This document shows, one piece after another, positions 9,785 through 22,167 of a stretch of DNA of 28,394 nucleotides (the first letter of the stretch is position 1; every line of letters starts with the position of its first letter). The position numbers were made by a program, and so were the translations under genes. The notes beneath the pieces are model-generated. The model was not told the DNA's origin. It saw only the letters and a list, made by a program, of their open reading frames with translations, and made no database searches. The stretch spans positions 164,917,471 through 164,945,864 of the forward strand of contig JBOZIK010000001.1 of the NCBI GenBank assembly GCA_051453625.1, given 5' to 3'. This stretch comes from Welwitschia mirabilis (taxonomy: Eukaryota; Gnetophyta; Gnetopsida; Welwitschiales).

Positions 9785-10868
9785 TTAAGTCCAATCCAAA
9801 ACTAGATTACAATACAAGAAAATACTACAACAATAATATTATTAATTATAGTAGTTATAAGAAAAAAATCATTTAAAATAATAATTACAACATATCAAGT
9901 TTTTACAAAGTAGAAAATTACATCTCAAATGATAATAATATGCTAATAAATAAAGAATCTAGAAATTAAATTAACTTAGTACGTCACATTACATAAAAAA
10001 TATTTTTATTTAGTTTTTATTTAACTATTTGGAATAAATCCTTAGTTCTTCAAAAATCTAGATGTGATAACTTATTGATGTGATGTAGTGCTTATGGATT
10101 CATTGATGTGTTTGTAATACAAAAATGATTTGAAAATAAAATAACTTTCATTAAATGTATATTTATTCAAAAAACTAAGCACAATACTTCACATAAAAAT
10201 CATGAGTATCCTAATAACAGTGTCAATTTTAATTAAAGTAAAAACACAATTTTAAAATGAGGATACCATGATTTGAACCTTTGCAAAAATGAATTATGTA
10301 CCTAACATAACAATTTAAATCAAAAAAAGAAACAAAGAATAAATAATTTAAACTAAAGTGTATATAAATCTCCTAGATTAAATTGAATATATAGTAGAGA
10401 CACATAAGTATGAAACCACAAGAAATGCAACATATAATTTTACAAAAATCTTGTTTAGTATCTTATTAAATTATTACTTTACATGATAAAACAACTATTA
10501 TTAAGTAACATTCATGTGATCAAAACACATGATGTAGAATAAAGTTTGAGAATTACATGTGTAAATATTTTACTTTCATGATATGTGGAAAGAGAAATAT
10601 AATGAACAGGAAAGAAATAATCTGTGATAAACATTGACATTCACTGTTATGCTAAATATAATTTATAAATTAAATAAATTCTTAAGAGAATCAAATTAAA
10701 CAATTTAAGTTAAGTTATTTCTTAAAAAATTTAATACTTAAAATAATGTAAAATGGATGTATATGCGTGATTTAAAAACATTTTTTGATTTTATACTAAT
10801 TGTACAAAATATAAAATCAAAAGATAGTACTTTAAAAATAGGACTTTTAAAATTGACTTAGTCATGTT
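9785..10868 (+). repeat. dispersed repeat, copy B (longest)
   Basis: The left half (9785-10231) matches copy A at 7919-8345. The right half (about 10232-10868) matches copy C at 14858-15512. B is therefore the only copy containing both parts and sets a minimum family length of about 1.1 kb. Shared blocks with C include AAATCTCCTAG, AGAATTACATGTGTAA and AGAATAATGTAAAATG. No coding capacity is visible. It could be a solo LTR or a non-autonomous element. TG...CA ends and a target duplication were not found by eye. Confidence 0.75.
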
Positions 10869-13800
10869 AATGGACATTTAAGTCATTGGCTAATTTAAAT
10901 TATATTAGTTGTATACCCTTCTTAAGGGAGGGTATAATATATTGTTATCACCTACATATACCTCAAACCTATTAATTTTTAAACTTTATTATAGTTCTAC
11001 CTTCTTGTTCTCTTGGTAATGAACTCTAAGTAGGTCCTACTAGTATGCCTCTGGTATTTACCTAATATGTCCTTAATGATCAAGATGTATGTGAGACTCT
11101 AGACCTTGGAATGCTTAGGACATTTCCACTTAAGAGAGACTTGACTCTTTATATAATTCAAATTACAAAGTTATGGTACTTAAATACTATATAATAAGCT
11201 TAGAGGGTGGCATAGACTACCATAGATCGATGTCTATGTTAGCCTTCATATACCCATCACCAACCAAGATGTATTACTTATGAAAAACATTATGTGATTG
11301 AATAGTGATCAATTTTCAATTTTGATCCCTAAAACATTAAATGTACGAGTGGAATTAAGCATAAAATTAAAGTAAAAATGGCAAAAAAAACAAAAAACCT
11401 AAAATAAGGATTTGAAATGAGGGGTGAAACATAGTTTTTATATAGTTAAGTAAATCTTGCTTAACATCCCAACCTATCTTAATCTATCTAAGTTATAAGT
11501 AAAAGATAAACTAACTTGAGGAGAAATCAAATCAAGTGCATCTTGCTTCACATTTCAACTTGACATGATGTAATAGAAAAAATGAATTAATATGCTTATA
11601 ATGATTAAAAATGATTTAAGAATTCAAAAATATGCAAATAAAACAAAAACACTTAAAAAATTTACTAGAAGTACATGTGTACCACGGTAAGTTAAAATCT
11701 TAACTAAAAATACACTTCTGCAAGTTCAAAAGAAAAGCTACTAAAATTTTAGTAGTCTTTCATGTGTGCATATGATAGAAATGGCTAATAAATAAAGCCA
11801 AAGTGAAAAAGTATACACATGTTAACAATTATTTGCATCCAATAGTACCATAAAAATTTTCAACCTTTTCTCTAGATTTAATACATCCCCAACCCTTCTC
11901 TTGATCCTGATAGGTCATGAAGAAATTATCTAGCAAATCTCATGGACTCATCCTAAATTCAAATGACTTATAGCTTCACAGCCATTAGAATAATGTTAAT
12001 GCTATCGAAAAAAATTATAGAAAAATAGATCTATTTTTTTATCATGAGAAAAACCTCAAGCCAAAGTAAAAAATGTTTCTACCATTTTAATGAGAAATTA
12101 TAGCCTTTTTATAAGAAGTTGAATCTAAAATGAAATGGCTAAACAGTTTAAAAACCCAAGATAGGCTTTAAATAAATGAATCATTGCCTTAGTAACTAAA
12201 ATGTCTCAAATATAATAATCTAAAGAAAACCATACACTTTTCTTCTTGATTTTTTTTGTAAAACCTTCAATTTGTCAAAGGTTATCTAGATTCTCTACTT
12301 GATCATAATTCTTGCAACATAAGTAGAATCATAGAGAATAACATGTGAAGTTAATGATTACACAATAAGATTAGTCTAATAAACATAAATTCAATAATAA
12401 CATGATAGGGCATTTGACTTCTATAATGTGGAAATATAATGGAGAGAGCACTCTTATCAAGATAAAAGTAAAATAGAGGATAAATAACACTAGTGGTAAT
12501 CACTCTTACTATGGTAATAAAGGACAAATGAAATTAAGAAATGTAGGAGAAGAATAATTAATCCTTTAGAGGTTATTTTACTTAGTGTTATGACAAGTTT
12601 GAGGGTAACAAGCAGGTACTATTTTCCTACAAGATATGAAGGTGTTTCCTAAGTGTCAACTAAACTAGAGCAATAACTCACCAAACTATAACAACTAGAT
12701 CAGTGAAGTGTCACTTGCAACAATAATGAAAACCAAGTTATGGCCATTAGATTATCAAGAACTAGTCTTTAAGTATTGATTCGCAATAAACAATTATCTA
12801 GCACCTTAGTCAGAACACAAATGAAACGGCAAAGATTTCCTTCATAAGAAGACATAAATGATGTATAGTAAAGAGGTACAATGGGATTCATAATGATCTC
12901 AAGGCAATGAAATAGGATTACTTTTGATCCAAATCAAATCCTTCACATTCTAACAAAAAGCAAACTTAAGATATCCTATAAAATGTATAAGTAAGAAAAG
13001 ATATGAAAAAATAATATAAAAACTATAGAAACTTCATCAAGGATTAGATATTTTGTAAATATTAAGAACTACAAAATAGTAGTAAATCCAACAGTAAATT
13101 AAAAAAAAACAATCAAAATTTCAAATTGATAATTTTTCCTATATATTTTAAATGATAGAACTTTATTTTATAGCAAAGCATAGTAAACTAGGATTCCAAT
13201 AGAGTTTTCATTTCCCTAAGTGTAGTACCATGGTGCAGGTTATTAGTGTCCTAGCAATATTTATGTTCTACTACCAAATAAGATCTATCATTATCCATTT
13301 TTTAATAATAAAAACTTACTAATGGAACTCTATAACCCTAAGAAATTCTACATAAGTAAAGGCTACATCAAGGATAAACCATCCATTCTTCATATTTTAT
13401 CCCTCATTCAATTTAATTTTAGATTCATATTTTTCATGATAATGATAAGGTTTTGTCTTATCATCAAGTTCAAAGCCTCTATTTTTCCTTTATAGGTATG
13501 AGGAAATAATTTACCCATGAGCATCTGTTTTAGTAAGCCATAGTACTTAAACTATGTTAATTTGGTATTAGCTATAATATTTTCATCATTAGTGATTGTA
13601 GTTTTATCTTTAAGTAGGTTTAGTTTATTCTTTTATTATTATTGATTTAATTAGGACTATTACTTATATAATAGTTAATTTTGAATGTTATTTAATATTT
13701 CTTTCTTAGATCTAGTCCTTCAATGGTTTATTAGGATTTAAATGGTTAATATGCTAGGTTATAATATTCTTCATGCTATCTTAGTATTTACTATGTTTTA

Positions 13801-14857
13801 TTATAAGACATAACATTTTTAGTACTTTCATACATTTAGAATTTGTAATAAATTATTTATTACTCATTTATATATCCAAATTGTAATTAATATAATATCT
13901 TTTGCTTAGCTACTGTTTACTTGATATATTACTTAATGATAAGTCAGTTCTGATTCCAAAGAAAGACATCCACTTTTTATAATTTACTATTCTTTCTAAA
14001 ATCCTTTCTACTTAAATTCATGCTTGAAGCCTTTATTCAAGCCTTATAAGATTTAACATACCTCTATAATCCTTGATAGGAATGATAATTTAGCCTAATT
14101 ACACCTTAACAGAATTCTGTGGTTTACTAAACTTGAGCTTTACCTACATCTTGATAATAAAGGCACTTCATCCAAAGATCAAAAATTATAATAAAAGTAA
14201 AAAGTATCAAGTTTGGGTTACATGACTAAGGAATGTAATTGGTATTCCTTAGCCCCCCTAAATATCATTTTTATTATAAAATTTATTGTTTATTTTTTAT
14301 ACTAAACTACAAAAAAATAAAAAGGAAGAAGAAAAGTAGGGAGAAGAAGAAAGGTCTTAAATGTTTGTAGAAAGTAGAATAATATAGAGAATAAAAGTGT
14401 AATTCTATGGACATGTCCCTTAGATATATCAGATGGAACTTAAATCATATTCAAGTATATTCTAATCCTATTTTTGCATTCCTCATTGTGAAAAAAACAT
14501 TCAAGTTATTACCCAATTTCAAGAAATCTCTCTATGTATTTCTTTATTAATAGGTCATTTTATGTTTTAAATGTAAGAATTCAAACTCGGAAAAATTTTC
14601 TATCAAAGTTCCTAAGTGAAATAGCAATTTTTAATTCTATTTTTGTTTATTTTCTACTTTGCAAAATTTGAAACTTTACTAGCATTATCATCACTTCTAC
14701 TAGTGTTATTATTCTTGTTGCAAATTTGAACATCATTCAAATTTTAGATTGTTTGTTTTACCATTCTTCATTAATTTATACTACTATATTATAAAAATCT
14801 ATTTGTTAATCCTAATTTTTCATTAATTATTATATTAGGTCTATTACTGGTTCATTG
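10869..14857. other. about 4 kb of non-coding DNA between repeats B and C
   Basis: If B and C were LTRs, this would be the internal region, but no gag, protease, RT or integrase motif was found on either strand and no primer binding site was recognised next to B. A small perfect hairpin (CTAAGGAAT at 14226-14234 with its complement at 14244-14252) is the only structure noted. A non-autonomous element or plain intergenic DNA are the alternatives. Confidence 0.5.
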
Positions 14858-15197
14858 AAATAAAAACTCAATTTTTAAAATTAAATGACACTCTAAGCTT
14901 TTGCAAAATAAATTGTTTACTTAACATAATAATTTAACTTAGGGAAAAGAAATAGTTTAAAATAAAGCATAAATAAATCTCCTAGGTCAAATTACATATA
15001 TAGTAGAAGCACAAAACTATCAAAGTAACAAGGTTTGGCATGTAATCTTATGAAAAATATTATACATTATATTATTAAACTATTAGTTTAAATGATGAAA
15101 TATTAGTTAATAAGTGACATTCATGTAATCATAAGATATGATCTATCATGAACTTTAAGAATTACATGTGTAAGAAGCTTAATTTCATGAGATATTA

Positions 15198-15235
<38 letters not shown>

Positions 15236-15512
15236 AAATAAATAATCTTCAGCAAACATTCACTACTACTCTAAATATCATTTATTAACTCAAATAAATG
15301 ATTAACATAGTTAATGCGGTTAATTTAAATTAAGTTATTATTACATAAAAATAAGTTTTTTAAAGAATTTTGACTATTTAGAATAATGTAAAATGAATAT
15401 ATATTAATTATTTAATAATATTATACCATTCTATACTAATAATAAAATAGCTTGGAATTAAAGATATTACTTTAAAAACATGATTCTTGAAATTGACATA
15501 ACAAACCATTTA
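14858..15512 (+). repeat. dispersed repeat, copy C (partial, right half)
   Basis: It aligns with 10232-10868 in the same orientation, at roughly 75-80% identity by eye. A 33-nt (AT)n tract at 15201-15233 replaces a short AT-rich block of copy B. Homology to the left half of B is absent immediately upstream. Confidence 0.7.
15201..15233. repeat. (AT)n microsatellite inside repeat copy C
   Basis: Sixteen AT units, absent from the matching place in copy B, so the expansion came after the two copies separated. Confidence 0.95.
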
Positions 15513-16458
15513 ATCTTAATAATATTTTCACTAAATTTCAATGCATTTGACTTGAAAAATAATTCTTAGTTATGCTTGAAATGAGTTATAAAATTGATGT
15601 GCATACAAGTTATATATAAACCAACTAGTAATTGATCAAAAATCATCATGTAAATGTTTGTGCTGTCAACATAAAACCTAGTTTATTTTGTTCTATTTCA
15701 ACTAAAAGAAAGAGAAGGAAAAGTGATAAACATGAGAAAGAAACTTAAAGAAAGTAAGCTTAGAACTTTTCAAAACCATAAAAACAATTAAAATATGCAC
15801 TAAAACAATTATTTAAAACTAAAAAATAAAGATCAAGTAAGATCAATTGAAACTATTATTAAACATGCCATCTAGAAAAATCTCCTAAATATATAGTTAA
15901 CTATATTTTGATCAAAAATATTAGAAAAAATAGAGAACCTAATAAAAAATGGATCTCATATTCTAAAATTATTAAAAAACTTCTACAATGTTAGACCTTG
16001 ACTTTTAGAGAAAAATCAAGAAAAAAAGAAAAATTCACTATGAAAACATTAAAAATTTAAGATTTCTCAAATTCAATAAAAATTCTAAAATTACAAATCA
16101 AATGTAAACACCAATACATGGAATTTTAGAAACCAAATTTTCATTTTGACTAATTGTATATGAAATTTTTTAAATCATGAGAGGAATCTAATGGTAAATT
16201 TTTAGAGAAAGTAAAGTTATTAAAATTAAAAAGAAAAACAGTTATGTTCAAAACTAGCAATAAAATTCACTAGTTTTACTTTAATTAAAAAAGAGAAAAG
16301 TATAGAGAATAAATAATGGAAAAAAATAAACATTTTCATCTTTAGAATGAAATAAATTACATATTTGTATTCTAAACTTATGCTATTGGTAAAGAGAAAA
16401 GAAGAACTCAATATTTACTACTTAAGAAGAAAGAGTGGAAGGACGAGAAAATGGCACT
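15513..16458. other. AT-rich non-coding stretch
   Basis: No supported gene. The minus-strand frame at 16226-16411 is dominated by Phe, Ile, Ser and Leu and reads as translated AT-rich DNA. Confidence 0.55.
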
Positions 16459-16500
16459 AAAAGAAAGGAGAAGAAGGAAGGGAAAAAGAAAGAAGAAGAA
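16459..16500 (+). repeat. 42-nt uninterrupted purine tract
   Basis: All bases are A or G (AAGAAAGGAG, AAGAAGGAAG and similar blocks). It is not a simple tandem repeat or a clear mirror repeat. A retroelement polypurine tract is possible, but no LTR start follows that I can recognise. Confidence 0.7.
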
Positions 16501-17039
16501 TAAAACACATGCTTCTTTTGATATAGATTCATAAACCATGAAATATTATAAAATTATGTAGTATGTACTAAATGTATAATAATCCTATTAGTATTAAAAA
16601 TGCAACATGTTATAGAAAGTCTAATTGAATTGAAAGGAATGCATGAGAACAATGAATAAATCATGTAAATATAAGCATAAAAGGATAAGAAAAAAGAGAG
16701 CTTATTGGTTTTATATGCAATAATAACCATTTTTATAGTTTTTAATTTAAATGGTTATAAGATTTGATTCCCTTTCCTCCTCTTGGATTGCTCGATCACA
16801 TGCATGAAACCACCCGACAATGCCCTCTAGATAGATGGACATGGTAGAAATAAAGATGAAAAATGGAGGTAAAAGGATATGACAAGATAAGAAATAATGT
16901 ATGATGCTTTCTAATATAACATAGAGAGAAGAAAAAATTAGAAGAGAAGAAAAGGAAGAGCAATATGATTAAAAAAACCTTTCAAAGAATAATGATATAT
17001 GAAAATGACATAAAATGTGTTTAATAGCATGCAATTAGC

Positions 17040-17228
17040 TTGGATGTTTAGTTTATCATTAAGAGGGGATTTATATAGATGTGATTGAAAATTTTTCAAG
17101 TGAGGTAGATGCATAAAATTTTTATTTTCAACATGTAATTCACGTGAATAAATGATAAATAGTTTCATTGCATTGTCACAATAAAATATAGTAGGAAATG
17201 ATGTTGTAGTGTCACATGTAGTTACCAT
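17040..17228 (-). pseudogene. possible Ty1/copia RNase H fragment
   Basis: The minus-strand ORF contains FPTIFYCDNAMKLF, then ELHVENKNF. In plant copia RNase H the catalytic Asp sits in a YCDN..A motif followed about 15 residues on by an H.R.KHI block, and the order and spacing here are similar. The Arg and Lys-His residues of the second block are not preserved, and nothing upstream or downstream confirms a pol. This is a weak call that could be chance. Confidence 0.28.
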
Positions 17229-17482
17229 AGCAATTGAGACAAAATAAAAATCCTAAAATGTAATTTGACTTAATTACATTTCTTATAACTAATAGTACAT
17301 GAAATCATCACATTTAACTCAGAGATAATAAGAAATAACTAAGTTATAGCTTCTAAAATGCAAATTTCTAATGTAGTAATGTCCTAATAAGCTCTAATAT
17401 GCTTTAATGTCATGCATCTAGTTTTAGAATGAGTTTAAATCATCATATCAACAAGTGGATAAAATATAATGATGAAAAAAGA

Positions 17483-17584
17483 ACTATGAATCATCTCTAG
17501 ATCAGTAGGTTGAAGTAGTCCTTTATCCTTCGCATATCTACCTTGGATATCAACCTCTTGACCTTGATCATTACGAATCACCTC
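17483..17584 (-). pseudogene. short coding-like fragment, unidentified
   Basis: The minus strand gives over 30 stop-free codons with a mixed hydrophilic composition (EVIRNDQGQEVDIQGRYAKD, then GLLQPTDLEMI), unlike the surrounding AT-driven translations. Family unknown. It lies near the possible copia RNase H scrap on the same strand, but there is no evidence that they belong together. Confidence 0.25.
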
Positions 17585-17639
17585 AAAATGGATCAAAATG
17601 CATCATTTTATGTTAATCAATCCTCTAATGATCTTGTAT

Positions 17640-20100
17640 TTTAAAAATTATAAAAAGAACTTTAAGTGCAATATTATGGCTCTAAAATTATGAAAAGTTT
17701 TTACTTTAGTACCTTATTTTATCAAAATTTTAGGCTTTGTTACATTCCCTAACTAGTCTCTTTATATGTCTCATGCAAATGATGATGATAAGAGGAATAA
17801 AGCCTACTACTAATTTAGATGTTTGTCCATAGGGTGTGTTATTAGAGATGTTATTAGAATACCTAATAGTATTTGTCATTTACCTAATGGCAAGGAATTG
17901 CATTATTTACCTTATCCTGTGGACTAATAATTTAGATGTCTATAACTTTATGTAGGTTGTTGAAACTCTAAATCTTGATCTTATTTAAAATAAAAATAAA
18001 AAAGGGAAGGAAAAGTTCATGATGTAAAAGCAATAGTTCTAGTAATCATGATAGCATAATAATATTTGTAATAAGATATAATGAGTATAATGTAAAGACA
18101 TCAAATATTTGGATCCTTTATTTATTATTCTAAAAAAGTGAACTAAAAATTTTATTATTGTTATTAATTTGTAAAGTGAAAAAAACATGAACAGAATCTG
18201 GATAATGTAAAAATCATCCAAAATTCCATATCATAATTTAGTTTTACAAAAAGTTAGTGAACCATATGGATTTCACACATGAAAGATATACATTGACATA
18301 CATAATAATGATCTAGCATTACATACATATAAAGGATTAATAAAGATGGAAGTGAAACAAAATATATTTTACTTTAATATAAGCATATATAAGCTAAGGA
18401 AAATGGTAATGATAAGTAAAGAAAGATTCACTATTATGTCCACCATGGTATTCACACTTCACTATGATGGTAGAGCATGGAAGACTGTGTTGAGCTACAT
18501 CCAATCTCACCTCGATCCACACTTATGAGAGAAAAATTGAGTTATAAAATGAAATTTAGAAGTAAGCTATGAATAAGATGGATCATGTTTACATCTCATG
18601 CTCAATCCTATCTAAGATCTCATCAATCCTAACTAAGGAGGAATTATGTTGCATAGATTAATATTTAGGTTTCTATTGCTTATGCTCATTAGATCTCTTT
18701 ACCTCTTAAAGCTATTTAAAATTAGTAGTAAAATGAAAAAAGTAATGAATATGACCATGCTTATGAATCTTATGATACTAGTGGATAATAATATTTAAAA
18801 TGGTAAAGGGTAAAGGGATGGAAATAAAATTCTATGAAAACTAAGTATGAAAAACACAAGCAAATATTAGATAACAAATATAAGGAGAATGATCTTGCCT
18901 CAACAACTAAAGAATTCAAAATACATCGGGAAAATCATGGGATGTATATGTAGTACTTAGGATATTGGACTTAATATAATATCTAAAAGGTACATCAAAT
19001 GACCTAAAATAATTAATAAGACGACCATTGGCATAAAGTCTGTAATTGAGATTAAGGTCATCTAGAATAGTTAATACCCTATTTAAAGAAGTACATGAAT
19101 ACATTAAATCTTAGTCACTAATAGAAAAAGGTATATGCAACTATTGGTTACAAATCTAAAGGACCAATTAATAGTAAGAACATATACAATAGATTTTACT
19201 ATATTGTCACATTTTTCATAATAAAACTTTTGGAAAAACATGGCTATAATGTCACTAGTATAATATGTGTGATCAAGGTTAACTAATAAATTACTTATTT
19301 AATTTCTAACTAATTCATCATATTTGGGATAAAATTAGAAAATAGTATAGAGAAAATAAATTTTGCAATAAAATTCTAAAATAAAAATCATATTTAATAT
19401 AAGTCTAAAAATAAGATAAAATAAAATAATTGAAACAAGACTCATCATCATTCTAGTAGAGCCTCATTATCCAACTTCTAAGATCAACATGTAATTCCCT
19501 AGCTTAAATCCCATAAAACACAAAGTAGAATTGAGTATAAGGATTAAAAATGAGGTTTTAATAATAAGACCTACATCATTTACTATAGTAATGCTACACT
19601 ACTACTTTACACATGGTTTTCGTAATGCAACATTAATTTAAGAAAATTAGCATGTAATTAAGCTTATTCCTAAGAATCTAGCAGGAATGATACCAAAATA
19701 ATAAAGTAATAATACATATAACCTCAATAATGACTAGTTATACTCATAAAATAGAATGAAAACTAGGGTTTTGGGGTCAAAAATATATAATTCAATCACC
19801 CTTATCGAAAGAAAAAAATTAAGAATAGGAATGAAGAGTTCTTTTTCTTTTTTTTCCCTTTTAATTCTAATAAATTTTGGAAAACAAATGCAATTAAGCT
19901 ATCCCCAAATTCATAACCCTCATAAATGTAACTACATAAAACCCATAACTCTCATTTCATCATCCCAAAAGTACTAACCATTCCATCATCTAAAAAGTAC
20001 TAATAATTTTAAGTTTTTCTATGATAAAAAGTAAGAAAAAAATATATCTGTTAGTTCTTTAGATTTTTCCACATTTACACTTAAAGGATAAATCAAAATA
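17640..20100. other. about 2.5 kb AT-rich DNA without recognised genes
   Basis: Frames of 60-73 codons occur at 18039-18221, 18346-18528, 18916-19104 and 19756-19977. None shows a recognisable domain, a family motif or a convincing composition. No RNA gene or repeat partner within the window was seen. Confidence 0.5.
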
Positions 20101-20460
20101 TCCTTTGATCATTCTTTCACTACCTTGCTCCCTTCCTTGTCACTTGGTTTACCCCCACTAAGGCCCTAAACCTAATCATCCCCTCTTTTCCACTGTGTCC
20201 TCTCTACTCCTTACCTGTCCTCTNNNNNNNNNNNNNNNNNNNNNNNNNNNNNNNNNNNNNNNNNNNNNNNNNNNNNNNNNNNNNNNNNNNNNNNNNNNNN
20301 NNNNNNNNNNNNNNNNNNNNNNNTCCTCTCTACTCCTTACCTTTCCTCTTTCATTTTGATTTCCTCTAATTCCTCTAGTTTACAACCCTTCTCTTTATCC
20401 TCTCCCTTCTTATTTACTCCCTTGGGCTTTTTTACTCCTTCTTCTTCTTTGTTGAGGAGT
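20100..20460 (+). repeat. pyrimidine-rich region with TCCTCT repeats
   Basis: The plus strand is C/T rich on both sides of a 100-N gap, with repeated TCCTCT and TCCTT blocks. The sequence next to the gap, 20198-20223, recurs on its other side at 20324-20349 with 25 of 26 bases identical. On the minus strand this is a purine-rich stretch that partly reads as a Lys/Glu-rich frame. Confidence 0.8.
20224..20323. other. assembly gap (exactly 100 N)
   Basis: A round-number gap, so its length is probably a placeholder. The near-identical 26-bp flanks suggest either overlapping contig ends or a tandem repeat that could not be resolved. Confidence 0.98.
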
Positions 20461-20621
20461 TTGATGGGATGACCCTTAATCTTAAGAAATCCTTTGAAGA
20501 CTCCACCCTCATAGTAGTGCTTCTCTATCTAAATGTTTCTTCAAAATCGTAAGCCTTTCTCATTGTTCCATTGATAATGATATTTCAAGATGGAATAATC
20601 TGCTATTCTTACACCTTCATC
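20337..20621 (-). pseudogene. unidentified coding-like fragment, Lys/Glu-rich tail
   Basis: On the minus strand one frame runs about 94 codons with two internal stops (TGA, TAG), ending at a TAA at the complement of 20337-20339. Visible pieces are DEGVRIADYSILKYHYQWNN, then IEKHYYEGGVFKGFLKIKGH, PIKLLN and a charged tail of Lys, Glu and Gly. The mixture of Trp, His, Tyr and charged residues is protein-like. I do not recognise it. It lies 3' of the minus-strand Athila-like pol, where such elements may carry an extra ORF, but it could equally be a host gene exon. Confidence 0.4.
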
Positions 20622-20701
20622 CTAATGGAGTGTAATATATGAAAGCTCAATAATAAACAGTGGTATCCCAGATGTGGGAACTAAATGTAATAGTAGAAGT
20701 T

Positions 20702-20863
20702 CTAAAACATTTGATCACTCATGAGACCCTTCATGAGCAGCACAAATTGAAATTTCCAAATTGTAAAGCCATATATAGCTTCATCAACATTGAATGATAC
20801 GTCACCTCCTAGCATATATAGATGACCAACTTCAGCACTTCTTCTACAAGCCTTTTGGCTATG
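20702..20863 (-). pseudogene. unidentified coding-like fragment, 53 codons
   Basis: An uninterrupted minus-strand frame between TAA (complement of 20864-20866) and TAG (complement of 20702-20704). It includes RSAEVGHLYMLGGDVSFNVD and EAIYGFTIWKFQFVLLMKG. The composition is protein-like and no family was recognised. It is upstream of, and in a different frame from, the 20337-20621 piece on the same strand. The two could be exons or parts of one ORF split by a frameshift. Confidence 0.35.
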
Positions 20864-20869
20864 TTAATG

Positions 20870-21129
20870 GTAATGTGCCTTCATGTAATTTTTTTGGGCT
20901 AATGTTATTTTATCTTTTGTTCCTTTTCATCTTAGGTCATTTGTTAGTAGTAATAGCTCTTTCTATCCATTTGTTATAGTTATTCTAGTGATGATTTTCC
21001 TGAGCATCAAGTATGTATATATATAAGTAGCCATTTCTCAAGGGAAAAAATTCAAAATAGATCTCAACTCCATATAAGTTTTAATCAATGAATAATTTAA
21101 GTTTAGCTTCATTTACTCTTTAAACTTAA
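20870..21129. other. short non-coding spacer
   Basis: No motif was recognised between the end of the decayed integrase region and the unidentified minus-strand fragments. The plus-strand frame at 20794-20979 turns into a hydrophobic AT-rich run and is not supported. Confidence 0.4.
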
Positions 21130-21149
21130 TCATTTTTTTGATAATGTAA

Positions 21150-22167
21150 ATTATTTTAAAAGGAAATATATGAATAACATTAAAGGATACTTTTCATTTA
21201 TATTTTAATTACCTAAAAAATAAATTAAAATGTAAATTAGAAATAAAAATTTTAGCACCTAATTTTTCCTAAAAATGATTTGATCATGATAATATTTCAT
21301 TCACTCTTTCAAAAGATCTTTGTTATTATAAGCATTTAATCCTATTTCATCTAGTTTTTCTAATTGGTTAATTCTATTTTTTACACTTTTTTTAAGATCA
21401 AAATCAAATCTACAAATTATGTCAAGAGCTTAATGTTTTATCTAAATAAGAAAGAAGCATGATTTATCAAAAATAAGTTTTTAGAAGGAAATGTTAATGG
21501 GTGTTTTATAAACTATACGATAGGTCCACACTGCATCAAGAAATTTTAAAGACCAATCTGTTTTATTTGCACTACTATTTTCTAAAGAATTCAACTAAGC
21601 TTATGATTTATTACTTCTACTTAACCATTTATTTAAGAATGGTAAGTAGTAGTACTTTATAAGTGATTCCACATTTTAGCATAATGTTTCTAAGTATTTT
21701 ATTTAAAAAAGGAGTCCCTTAAATGCTAATAACTACTTTTACATGATTAAAATGTGATATAACTTGATCTTTTTAGAATCTAATAACACTCTTAGCATTG
21801 TAATCTCTATGAGCTTTGCCTTCTACCCATTTAATAACATAATCCACACAAATAGAAAGATAAATATTATCAATAGAAGGTTGAAATGATCTAATGAAAT
21901 CTATACTCTAAACATTAAAAGATTCATAATCAATAATAGATTCAATAATCATTTCATCCTTTTTAGTATTGCTACCCATCCATTGGGATTTACAACAAGA
22001 TTTTTACCGCATCAGTAAAAAGGACAAGCCAAAAGAAGCTAGTATTTAAGACTCTAAACATGGTTTTTTCCCCCATTAAAATGACTCCCCCATACAACAA
22101 TATGATATTATAAGATACTAAACATTTCATTTTCATATACACAACTTGAAAAGGGTTGATCAGTACA
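21150..22167 (-). pseudogene. gypsy integrase, decayed
   Basis: Integrase inserts the retroelement cDNA. The frames shift repeatedly, but key landmarks are present. After the zinc-binding region (VYENEMFSIL, then GSHFNGGK) the core reads SIDF with the first catalytic Asp at the complement of 21899-21901, then NIYLSICVDYVIKWVEGKAH. The place of the second Asp (usually in ISDxGT) reads ISI-stop-GT at about 21716-21730, so that residue is lost. Further on come YH, stops, and VEV with the Glu of the usual NGQVE box retained. The Trp expected before SIDF is a TAG at 21908-21910. The C-terminal tail fades out near 21150. Confidence 0.8.

Noticed and set aside
14226-14252. Hairpin with 9-bp perfect stem
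   Set aside because: A stem this short is expected by chance in 28 kb. No T-run or gene lies beside it.
10232-15512. Copies B and C as the two LTRs of one retrotransposon
   Set aside because: The 4 kb between them shows no retroelement protein motif, no primer-binding site was recognised after B, TG/CA ends were not found, and B carries a left half that C lacks. Kept only as a dispersed repeat.
18916-19104. 62-codon minus-strand frame with a mixed composition
   Set aside because: It was read for transposon and host motifs without a match. There are no supporting neighbours, splice sites or start context.
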